Part shown: positions 1 through 5,903 of the stretch, piece by piece
Numbering within the stretch: the first letter of the stretch is position 1
Layout: the number at the start of each line of letters is the position of its first letter
Source of the DNA: Nitrospirota bacterium
GTDB taxonomy: Bacteria; Nitrospirota; Nitrospiria; Nitrospirales; UBA8639
Reading direction: 5' to 3'
DNA: 7,233 nucleotides
Assembly: GCA_020355985.1 (NCBI GenBank)
Contig: CP070628.1
Location: forward strand, 810,745 to 817,977
Notes under the pieces: model-generated
What the model saw: the letters and a program-made list of their open reading frames with translations, nothing else
What the model was told of the DNA's origin: nothing
The model's database searches: none
Position numbers and translations under genes: made by a program

Positions 1-501
1 AACTTTTTCTATTAAACCCTGGGCATTGAGTGTCAACATAATTACACCAATGCTCCCCGTGATAGTTGAGGGATGGGCATAAATATAATCAGAAGCCATT
101 GCCACGTAATACCCACCAGAAGTCCCCAAATCCATAATCGACGTGATAATTGGCACCTTTCGCTTTTGTTTAAATTCCTGAAACTCATGATAGAGAATAT
201 CCGAAGATGTCACTGTTCCCCCTGGGGTATTGACACGAAGCACAATGGCTTTAATGTGATCATCTTCTTCGGCTTTGGTCAATTCTTCTTTGAGTCGAGC
301 TGGGAGGCTGGGTTCTGAAAAAAGGCCGGAGTCCTTACTCGTCGTTAAAGGCCCTGAGATATCAATTAAAAGTATCTTGTCAGGGCCTACTCCTGATATG
401 GTCGTTTCTTGTAAGCTCCCTCTACCAGGAAATACATCAACATGGATACATCCACTTAGTGCAAAGCAAAAAAGAAGAACTAAGCTTATTGAGTAACTCA
501 T
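1..501 (-). CDS. sppA: Signal peptide peptidase SppA, lipoprotein type (family S49), 3' end cut by the window
   Basis: The first 167 residues of an SppA-like serine protease, open at the left edge. Members cleave leftover signal peptides and other membrane-associated peptides with a Ser-Lys dyad. Residues 1-18 form a short hydrophobic leader ending in LSGC, a lipobox that would make Cys18 the lipidated N-terminus of an envelope lipoprotein. The S49 core follows: a strand at DKILLIDISGP (41-51), AIVLRVNTPGG (85-95, oxyanion region), then DLGTSGGYYVAMASDYIYA (124-142), where Ser128 sits at the usual nucleophile position, and TGSIGVI (148-154). The Lys base should lie roughly 50 residues after the Ser, outside the window. 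The ATG begins 4 bases after the carA stop with AAAAGG upstream, so it is probably co-transcribed and translationally coupled. A GTG codon directly before the ATG is an in-frame alternative start. The family is clear; lipid anchoring is inferred. Confidence 0.9.
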   Translation of the reverse strand, partial: MSYSISLVLLFCFALSGCIHVDVFPGRGSLQETTISGVGPDKILLIDISGPLTTSKDSGLFSEPSLPARLKEELTKAEEDDHIKAIVLRVNTPGGTVTSSDILYHEFQEFKQKRKVPIITSIMDLGTSGGYYVAMASDYIYAHPSTITGSIGVIMLTLNAQGLIEKV

Positions 502-505
502 CACG

Positions 506-1684
506 CTACCTTTTCATCATGTCGATAAATTGTTGAAAGAGATAGGATGAATCATGAGGACCCGGCGAGGCTTCAGGATGATATTGGACGGAGAGAATAG
601 GGCTATCTAATCCAATCATTCCTTCACAACATCCATCATTCAGACTTCGATGAGTGACTTCCATTCTGCCAATGGGTGTGTCAAAATGTTGGGTTTCCCA
701 GAGTGCCTCTTCTTGTTCTTTGTGAGGAAGTGTCACCGCAAAATTATGATTTTGGGAAGTAATTTCAATCTTTCTTGTCCGCAGATCCATGACTGGGTGA
801 TTCGCTCCATGATGTCCAAATGGCAACTTATGAGTGTCTAAGCCGAGGGCTAATCCTAAAATCTGATGACCCAAGCAAATACCAAATATCGGCTTCCAAC
901 CAAGTAACGCTTTAACCGTTTTCACAGCATAAGGAACACCTTCAGGATCTCCTGGGCCGTTAGATAAGAATAGGCCATCAGGTTGTAATTGGCGAATATC
1001 GTCAGCACTTGTGGTGGCTGGTACAACCTGAACATGGCATCCCACATCCACAAAACTCCGAAGTATTTGATACTTGACCCCAAAATCCATCACAACGATT
1101 TTATAAGAAGAAGGTGGCGCTCCTTGTGAAGAAAAAGAAATGTCATTAGTCTTAGAATTGATGCCCATCGTTCCCTTTGACCATTGATATGAAGACGAAC
1201 ACGTCACTTCACGTACTAAATCTCGACCGACAATAGAGGGTGAAGCCTGTGCTTTGGCGCATAACGACGCTTCTTCAAAATTAACATGAGATATGACTCC
1301 CACTTGAGAGCCCTTCTCTCGTAAATGACTTGTTAACGCACGGGTATCGATCCCTTGTATACTCACAATTTCATGGTGGAGCAAATATTCTTCAAACGAT
1401 TGTTGCCCCCGCCAATTACTCATCCGTTTAGAGGCTTCTCGTACAATAAACCCTTCAGGCCATACCCGCCGAGATTCATCATCATCTGATGTGGCACCAT
1501 AATTTCCAATCTGTGTGCTTGTCATCAGCACAATCTGCCCTTTATAGGAGGGGTCTGTCAGGATTTCCTGATATCCGGTCATAGCGGTATTAAAGACGAC
1601 TTCTCCAACAGCTTCTCCCCTAAAACCTAGGGCTTCTCCTTTAAACACTGTACCATCGGCTAAGGCTAATACTGCGGCTTCCAC
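506..1684 (-). CDS. carA: Carbamoyl-phosphate synthase, small (glutaminase) subunit
   Basis: A full-length 392-residue CarA. It hydrolyses glutamine and passes ammonia to CarB, which makes carbamoyl phosphate for pyrimidines and arginine. The N-terminal CPSase domain shows GEVVFNTAMTGYQEILTDPSY (residues 27-47) and the C-terminal class I glutamine amidotransferase domain starts near 194. FGICLGHQ puts the nucleophile at Cys270, and QYHPEASPGPHD gives His369 and Glu371 to complete the triad. SNGPGDP (241-247) and SQNHNFAV (310-317) are also typical. The start is GTG at 1682-1684, preceded by AAAGGTGATGAT as ribosome binding site; the two ATGs just upstream are out of frame. One unusual spot is MTSTQIGNYG (54-63), where the family normally has MTYPxIGN. 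carB is not next to it: sppA follows after 4 bases. Confidence 0.97.
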   Translation of the reverse strand: MEAAVLALADGTVFKGEALGFRGEAVGEVVFNTAMTGYQEILTDPSYKGQIVLMTSTQIGNYGATSDDDESRRVWPEGFIVREASKRMSNWRGQQSFEEYLLHHEIVSIQGIDTRALTSHLREKGSQVGVISHVNFEEASLCAKAQASPSIVGRDLVREVTCSSSYQWSKGTMGINSKTNDISFSSQGAPPSSYKIVVMDFGVKYQILRSFVDVGCHVQVVPATTSADDIRQLQPDGLFLSNGPGDPEGVPYAVKTVKALLGWKPIFGICLGHQILGLALGLDTHKLPFGHHGANHPVMDLRTRKIEITSQNHNFAVTLPHKEQEEALWETQHFDTPIGRMEVTHRSLNDGCCEGMIGLDSPILSVQYHPEASPGPHDSSYLFQQFIDMMKR

Positions 1685-1738
1685 ATCATCACCTTTTTGG
1701 GTTTGGTCTCATCGTATTTTTAAAGATAAAGAATTATT

Positions 1739-2272
1739 TTAGCGAGAGTCGCCAAAAGGACAAACAACGGCTTTCCGTAATTTCAGAATAAATAAAGAAA
1801 ATGCGAGTCCGACATTCACAAGATGTAATGCCCGAACGATCATATGCAAGCGAAAGAATTGTTCATAAGCAACTTCTTTTTCCTCTTTGGTTATGGCTTC
1901 AAAAGCATGTTCTTGTAAGGCTATTGCCTGTGGCCCCAAGACTCCAAGAATTCCAACCGTCACGACGAACATTCCACCAAGAAGCCACCATTCCCCGCTG
2001 GTCACCGTAAAAAGATGAGAAGGATTTTGGCCAAACGTTCGAAAACGAAGGAAAGCCACAAAACTAAGAAGCAGTAATATGCCCAGATTCAGATATCCAT
2101 ACCCATCAAATACTCGACGTAAAAACCGGCCGGCCGGCTCCATCCCAAACGAATTAAACACAGCAGGAATGATTACGGCAATAATCATCAATAAGCCACC
2201 TACCCATACCGTTAAGGCACACATTTCGATGAAAAAACCGATCATACCCCAATTCATGCGTTTTCTTCCCAT
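1739..2272 (-). CDS. DUF4149-like four-helix membrane protein inside the pyr operon
   Basis: A 177-residue integral membrane protein with about four hydrophobic segments at residues 10-39, 58-76, 95-116 and 145-165. WVGGLLMIIAVIIPAVF (23-39), the following AGRFLRRVFDGY (47-58) and a late LHLVNVGLAFSL (149-160) resemble the DUF4149 / TMEM205-like family, whose function is unknown. No transport or catalytic motif is visible. It starts 3 bases after the pyrC stop and carA follows 54 bases after its end, so it is almost certainly co-transcribed with them. There is no ribosome site before the first ATG (2270-2272). A second in-frame ATG at 2255-2257 (Met6) has GGGAAG seven bases upstream and may be the true start; starting at Met1 would rely on coupling to pyrC. 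The family call is from memory of the pattern and is moderately secure. Confidence 0.8.
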   Translation of the reverse strand: MGRKRMNWGMIGFFIEMCALTVWVGGLLMIIAVIIPAVFNSFGMEPAGRFLRRVFDGYGYLNLGILLLLSFVAFLRFRTFGQNPSHLFTVTSGEWWLLGGMFVVTVGILGVLGPQAIALQEHAFEAITKEEKEVAYEQFFRLHMIVRALHLVNVGLAFSLFILKLRKAVVCPFGDSR

Positions 2273-2275
2273 GGG

Positions 2276-3595
2276 TTAGCGAGCATCATAAACCAATCGA
2301 CCATCAACCAAAGTCATTTTGACTTTTCCCTTCACCGACATGCCACCAAACGGAGTATTACGACTTTTGGATTGAAACTGTTCGGGATCAACGACCCATT
2401 CTTCTTCAGGAGCGAAAATCACAACATCCGCCAAGCTTCCTGGTGAAAGGGAGCCCACCGGAAGATGAAATAATTGGGCCGGTGCGCGAGTCAACTTATC
2501 AAGGGCCAGCTCAAGAGACAAGACGCCGTCCTGCACTAACTGCAGCGTCAGAGGCAGAGCCGTTTCAAAACCCACAATTCCAAATGGTGCGGAATCAAAT
2601 TCCAATTGTTTTTCTTGAACAGCATGAGGCGCATGATCAGTGGCAATTACATCGATCGTGCCATCAACTAATCCTTGCTTGAGAGCCAGTATATCCTCAT
2701 CTGTTCGAAGAGGTGGATTCATTTTGGCATTGGCCTGATACCCACGGACAGCTTCTTCGGAAATGGAGAAATGGTGCGGACAGACTTCTGCGCTCACCGG
2801 AAGTCCTTGAGCTTTTGCATGACGAACTAATTCAACAGAACGCGCGGTGCTGAGATGTGCTAAATGGACATGAACACCAGTCAAATCGGCAAGTGCAAGA
2901 TTACGAGCCACCATAACTTCTTCTGAAGCATCAGGTATACCTGGCATACCTAATTCGGTGGAGACTACGCCCTCGTTCATGCACCCGCCATCAGTCAAAT
3001 GCAAATCTTCACAGTGATCAACCACAGGGATCCCAAAGGCTTTGGCATATTCCAACGCACGGCGCATGACTAAGCTATTCATGACAGGACGCCCATCATC
3101 AGAAATAGCCACACAGCCGGCCCCAACCAGTTCCCCGATGTTAGCGAGTTCTTCACCAGCAGAGTTTTTGGTTATGGCGCCAATGGGAAACACTCGCGAT
3201 TTCCCGGCTTCCTGACCTTTGGTCAACATAAATTGTGTAATGGCATCGTTATCGTTGACCGGCTGCGTATTGGGCATACAACAGATTGATGTAAACCCCC
3301 CAGCCACAGCGGAAGCCGAACCGGTTGCAATGGTTTCCTTATATTCAAACCCCGGCTCCCGCAAGTGACAATGAAGATCTACGAGTCCAGGAGCAACAAT
3401 CCAGCCACTGGCATCAAGAATCGTGGTGGTAGCATCTTGAGTAATAGATTGTTTAAGTGGATAGCCCACTTCCACAATTTTTCCATTCTTGATCAGGACA
3501 TCAGCTCGTCCGTTAACATGACCAGGATCAATCACGATTCCACCATGAATACAGACTGTTGGGGGTACGGCTTGGTTGGAAGATGTTTCGTTCAT
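2276..3595 (-). CDS. pyrC: Dihydroorotase, class I
   Basis: A complete 439-residue dihydroorotase of the amidohydrolase superfamily. It reversibly closes N-carbamoyl-aspartate to dihydroorotate in the cytoplasm, the third step of UMP synthesis. The class I signature DLHCHLREPG is at residues 73-82, with His75 and His77 as metal ligands and Arg79 for substrate. Further expected ligands are an Asp in SDDG (165-168), His194 in VDHCED, His247 in HLAHLST, and Asp320 in IATDHAPH. NTPFGG (413-418) and the short C-terminal beta segment are typical. All key residues are present, so this is not the inactive pyrC paralogue that sits beside pyrB in some bacteria. The ATG has AGGAAACT just upstream. The gene starts 21 bases after pyrB; in families with this pairing PyrB and PyrC may form a complex, which is only inferred here. 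Confidence 0.97.
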   Translation of the reverse strand: MNETSSNQAVPPTVCIHGGIVIDPGHVNGRADVLIKNGKIVEVGYPLKQSITQDATTTILDASGWIVAPGLVDLHCHLREPGFEYKETIATGSASAVAGGFTSICCMPNTQPVNDNDAITQFMLTKGQEAGKSRVFPIGAITKNSAGEELANIGELVGAGCVAISDDGRPVMNSLVMRRALEYAKAFGIPVVDHCEDLHLTDGGCMNEGVVSTELGMPGIPDASEEVMVARNLALADLTGVHVHLAHLSTARSVELVRHAKAQGLPVSAEVCPHHFSISEEAVRGYQANAKMNPPLRTDEDILALKQGLVDGTIDVIATDHAPHAVQEKQLEFDSAPFGIVGFETALPLTLQLVQDGVLSLELALDKLTRAPAQLFHLPVGSLSPGSLADVVIFAPEEEWVVDPEQFQSKSRNTPFGGMSVKGKVKMTLVDGRLVYDAR

Positions 3596-3616
3596 AGTTT
3601 CCTATTTCTCTAAATG

Positions 3617-4537
3617 TTAAGCGGCCCCGGATAATAAATACATCAAGGCCATCCTTACAGAGACACCATTAGTGACTTGATCTAAAATAACAGCGTCAGA
3701 ACTATCGGCAACTGCGGGTGAAATTTCAATCCCTCGATTCAAAGGCCCCGGATGCATGACGATGGCTTCCGGCTTGGCCAATTTGAGTCGTTCTTCGTTC
3801 AGACAAAATAAATTGGCATATTCTCTCATGCTAGGGAGTAATGCTCGCCCAAGCCGCTCTCGTTGCAACCGCAGCATCATAATGGCATCCGCTCCAATTA
3901 ACGCGTCTTCAAAGCGATAATACACGCGAGCGCCAAGCCGTTCGACATATAAGGGCAACATAGTTGGTGGCGCCACAACCCGTACCTCAGCGCCCAATTT
4001 GGTTAAGACAGCAATATTAGATCGTGCCACACGGCTATGGGCCACATCCCCAACAATCACAATGGCTAAGCCTTCAACCTTTCCCTTTTTCTCCTTAATG
4101 GTATACAAATCCAATAGAGCCTGAGTAGGGTGTTCATGCCAACCGTCTCCGGCATTAATCACCGAAGACCGGACAAATCGCGCTAAATGCTCTGCCGCAC
4201 CAGGAGAAGAATGTCGTAAAACAATCACATCCGCTTGCATCGCCTCGATATTTCGTGCCGTATCAATGAGTGTTTCCCCCTTCACCACACTACTGGTGGA
4301 TGGAGAAAAATTAATGACATCAGCACTTAACCGTTTAGCGGCTAATTCAAAAGAGGTTCGAGTCCTAGTGCTGGGCTCAAAAAACAAGTTAACGACGGTC
4401 TTCCCCCGTAGGGCCGGCACCTTTTTGATATCTCGTCCACCAACTTCTTTTAACGACTCGGCCGTCGTGAGTATTAGTTCTATTTCTTGAACTGATAGGT
4501 CGGAAATGGTGAGTAAATCTTTTCCCTTCAAGCCCAT
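3617..4537 (-). CDS. pyrB: Aspartate carbamoyltransferase, catalytic subunit
   Basis: A complete 306-residue ATCase catalytic chain. It joins carbamoyl phosphate and aspartate to give N-carbamoyl-aspartate, the committed step of pyrimidine synthesis. The carbamoyl phosphate site is FFEPSTRTRTSFE (residues 52-64), with Lys86 in SSVVKGETL from the neighbouring subunit's loop. HEHPTQALLDLYT (134-146) and HPGPLNRGIEI (262-272) are the other diagnostic motifs. No regulatory subunit gene (pyrI) is present and no N-terminal or C-terminal extension exists. This fits ATCases that are controlled at gene level or that assemble with dihydroorotase rather than with PyrI. The ATG lies 8 bases after the pyrR stop with only a weak ribosome site, suggesting translational coupling to pyrR. 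Confidence 0.98.
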   Translation of the reverse strand: MGLKGKDLLTISDLSVQEIELILTTAESLKEVGGRDIKKVPALRGKTVVNLFFEPSTRTRTSFELAAKRLSADVINFSPSTSSVVKGETLIDTARNIEAMQADVIVLRHSSPGAAEHLARFVRSSVINAGDGWHEHPTQALLDLYTIKEKKGKVEGLAIVIVGDVAHSRVARSNIAVLTKLGAEVRVVAPPTMLPLYVERLGARVYYRFEDALIGADAIMMLRLQRERLGRALLPSMREYANLFCLNEERLKLAKPEAIVMHPGPLNRGIEISPAVADSSDAVILDQVTNGVSVRMALMYLLSGAA

Positions 4538-4545
4538 ATGTCTTG

Positions 4546-5118
<573 letters not shown>

Positions 5119-5124
5119 TTAATA

Positions 5125-5205
5125 TTACTGCAAAATAGGCACAAAAAACCCCTTCGCTGCAAGGCAGGGAAAGGGTATAAAATTTTTGGCCAGGTGAAGG
5201 GCCAT
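5125..5205 (-). CDS. Putative 26-residue pyr leader peptide spanning the attenuator
   Basis: A short open frame on the leader RNA: ATG at 5203-5205, stop TAA at 5125-5127. It begins MALHLAKNF and ends KGFFVPILQ, with the terminator's T-tract encoding Phe-Phe. A perfect anti-Shine-Dalgarno match (TAAGGAG, 5217-5223) lies upstream with 11 bases between it and the ATG, slightly longer than ideal; an in-frame CTG at 5209-5211 has a 5-base gap. The frame runs through both arms of the terminator hairpin and ends past the T-tract, so a translating ribosome would prevent terminator folding. The E. coli pyrBI leader peptide is a functional analogue, not a homologue. The peptide itself probably has no activity of its own. 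This is a prediction from position, frame and ribosome site; without codon conservation data, chance cannot be excluded. Confidence 0.55.
   Translation of the reverse strand: MALHLAKNFIPFPCLAAKGFFVPILQ
5143..5175 (-). terminator. Intrinsic terminator / attenuator upstream of pyrR
   Basis: On the minus strand CCCTTTC (5175-5169) pairs with GAAGGGG (5155-5149), 7 pairs with one G-U. An inner CTGC/GCAG stem (5167-5164 with 5160-5157) closes a CTT loop after a single C/C mismatch. Six T residues follow directly (5148-5143). This is a textbook rho-independent terminator, placed between the promoter and pyrR, 46 bases before the pyrR ATG, so it must act as an attenuator rather than end a gene. Confidence 0.93.
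5187..5204 (-). promoter_or_regulatory. Small leader hairpin whose loop is complementary to the PyrR element
   Basis: TGGCC (5204-5200) pairs with GGCCA (5191-5187), leaving the loop CTTCACCT. Seven bases of this loop can pair with AGGTGAG (5230-5224) in the 3' arm of the PyrR-binding hairpin, counting one G-U. The hairpin could therefore form a kissing contact or an alternative stem in the leader. It does not overlap the terminator's arms, so it is not an obvious antiterminator. It also overlaps the first codons of the leader reading frame. Confidence 0.4.
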
Positions 5206-5210
5206 CCTCA

Positions 5211-5255
5211 GGTAATCTCCTTACTCACCTCACTGGATGAGTTTTAAAGGTTACC
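5211..5255 (-). promoter_or_regulatory. PyrR-binding RNA hairpin in the pyr leader
   Basis: The core ATCCAGTGAGGT (5238-5227) matches the PyrR-binding loop consensus TCCNGNGAGG. It sits in a multi-part stem: CC/GG next to the loop, ACTCA (5242-5238) with TGAGT (5227-5223), CCTT (5250-5247) with AAGG (5222-5219), and GGTAA (5255-5251) with TTACC (5215-5211), with purine-rich internal bulges (TAAA, AGA), as in known PyrR sites. If transcription starts near 5251, the outermost GGTAA would be only partly present. The AAGG strand is part of the AAGGAG ribosome site (5217-5222) for the leader frame, so folding should mask it. Confidence 0.88.
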
Positions 5256-5257
5256 CC

Positions 5258-5286
5258 ATCCTATTCACGACGCGCCTTCCTGTCAA
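5258..5286 (-). promoter_or_regulatory. Sigma-70-type promoter of the pyr operon
   Basis: A perfect -35 box TTGACA (5286-5281), a 17-base spacer, and a -10 box TAGGAT (5263-5258). This is the only strong promoter seen upstream of pyrR. Transcription should start around 5250-5253, giving a leader of about 155 bases before the pyrR ATG that begins with the PyrR-binding hairpin. Confidence 0.85.
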
Positions 5287-5317
5287 GGGTGAAACACTGC
5301 AGACCACAATCCTCACC

Positions 5318-5330
5318 TTCAACCGTTGAA
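5318..5330. repeat. 13-base palindrome upstream of the pyr promoter
   Basis: TTCAAC and GTTGAA form a perfect inverted repeat around one central base. It lies 31 bases upstream of the -35 box, at about position -67 to -79 from the likely start. That is a plausible place for an activator or other dimeric regulator, but no regulator is known for it and it may be chance. Confidence 0.35.
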
Positions 5331-5555
5331 CATTTCAAAAACTTTTAAATTTGCTAGCATTCCCAGACCCCGTAAGCAAATGGAAGTGAATCTTTAAATA
5401 AAGGCCCTTTCTATTCAAGACCGCCTGTTTATTTATACCAAAGTAGGTGAATACGATAGTGAGAGAAGAACAAGGATGATGGATTTTTCTACACTCCCCT
5501 ATGAACCTGAAAAGAGCAGGATTAAGGCAGAGGGAAGGAAAAACCAATGAAAACG
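5331..5555. other. Non-coding spacer between the coiled-coil gene and the pyr control region
   Basis: No convincing gene is present. The only structure noted is a 7-base inverted repeat (5349-5355 with 5375-5381, ATTTGCT/AGCAAAT) with a 19-base loop. On the minus strand it is followed by TTTAAAAGTTTTT, so it could be a weak terminator for the upstream transcript, although the stem is AT-rich. No tRNA, CRISPR or mobile-element end is visible. Confidence 0.5.
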
Positions 5556-5855
5556 CTAGACTAAGGGAGGATTTTCTGGTGGTTCGCTTGGCCAGCGAAG
5601 ATGATCTCGGTACATGTCCAGATCCACATCTTCGGGAAGGGATTCCATCTCATGTTGGAGCGTTTGGAGGTTTTTTATGGCTTCATAGATTCGGTAATGC
5701 TTGCTCTTTGCCCAAAATTCGTCTTGTTCCTGCTGAAGCTCTTCAATTCTCATATTCATTTTTTCAACTAGTACCGCCTTAAGATATTGGATCTCACTCT
5801 CTTGATGTGCCAGAGCATGGGCAATGACGACTAACTGCTTCTCCTGTTTGTTCAT
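5556..5855 (-). CDS. Small coiled-coil protein of unknown function
   Basis: A hydrophilic protein of 99 residues that I do not recognise. Counting from Met at 5853-5855, residues 1-70 are almost all predicted helix with heptad-like spacing (for example EIQYLKAVLVEKMNMRIEELQQEQDEF), suggesting a coiled coil. The tail is Pro- and acid-rich and ends PPENPPLV. There is no signal peptide, membrane segment or Cys. The start at 5855 is preferred over the ATG at 5859-5861: GGGAGG lies one base before the first ATG, too close for initiation, but seven bases before the second. It starts 48 bases after the stop of the unknown gene to its right and is probably co-transcribed with it. That a protein is made is fairly likely from the strong ribosome site and composition; its role is unknown. 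Confidence 0.72.
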   Translation of the reverse strand: MNKQEKQLVVIAHALAHQESEIQYLKAVLVEKMNMRIEELQQEQDEFWAKSKHYRIYEAIKNLQTLQHEMESLPEDVDLDMYRDHLRWPSEPPENPPLV

Positions 5856-5878
5856 AACCATGCCTCCCTGGGAAAAGG

Positions 5879-5897
5879 TTTCTTTTAATTAAAGAAA
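5879..5897. repeat. AT-rich perfect inverted repeat between two genes
   Basis: TTTCTTT and AAAGAAA flank a 5-base centre (TAATT) in the 48-base gap between the unknown gene and the small coiled-coil gene. As RNA it would be a weak hairpin without a clear T-tract, so it is more likely a processing site, a protein-binding site or chance than a terminator. Confidence 0.3.
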
Positions 5898-5903
5898 TTG
5901 ATT

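Noticed and set aside
73..496. Two plus-strand frames (81 and 73 codons) at the left end.
   Set aside because: They are antisense to sppA, whose protein motifs are unmistakable on the minus strand.
1689..1712. Seven-codon frame MRPNPKR just before carA, with a stop overlapping the carA ribosome site; considered as an arginine-sensing leader peptide.
   Set aside because: No ribosome site precedes its ATG, no terminator or alternative structure follows, and frames this short occur often by chance.
5432..5437. TATAAA on the minus strand as a second upstream pyr promoter.
   Set aside because: The hexamer 17 bases upstream (ACTATC) is a poor -35 box, whereas TTGACA-17-TAGGAT nearer to pyrR is far better.
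5335..5547. 70-codon minus-strand frame upstream of the pyr promoter.
   Set aside because: No family resemblance, unlikely composition (many Cys, Phe and His residues), no clear ribosome site, and it ends in the spacer near the promoter; treated as non-coding.
5501..5782. 93-codon plus-strand frame opposite the coiled-coil gene.
   Set aside because: The minus-strand gene has a strong ribosome site and protein-like composition; the plus-strand product is low in plausibility and lacks a ribosome site of similar quality.
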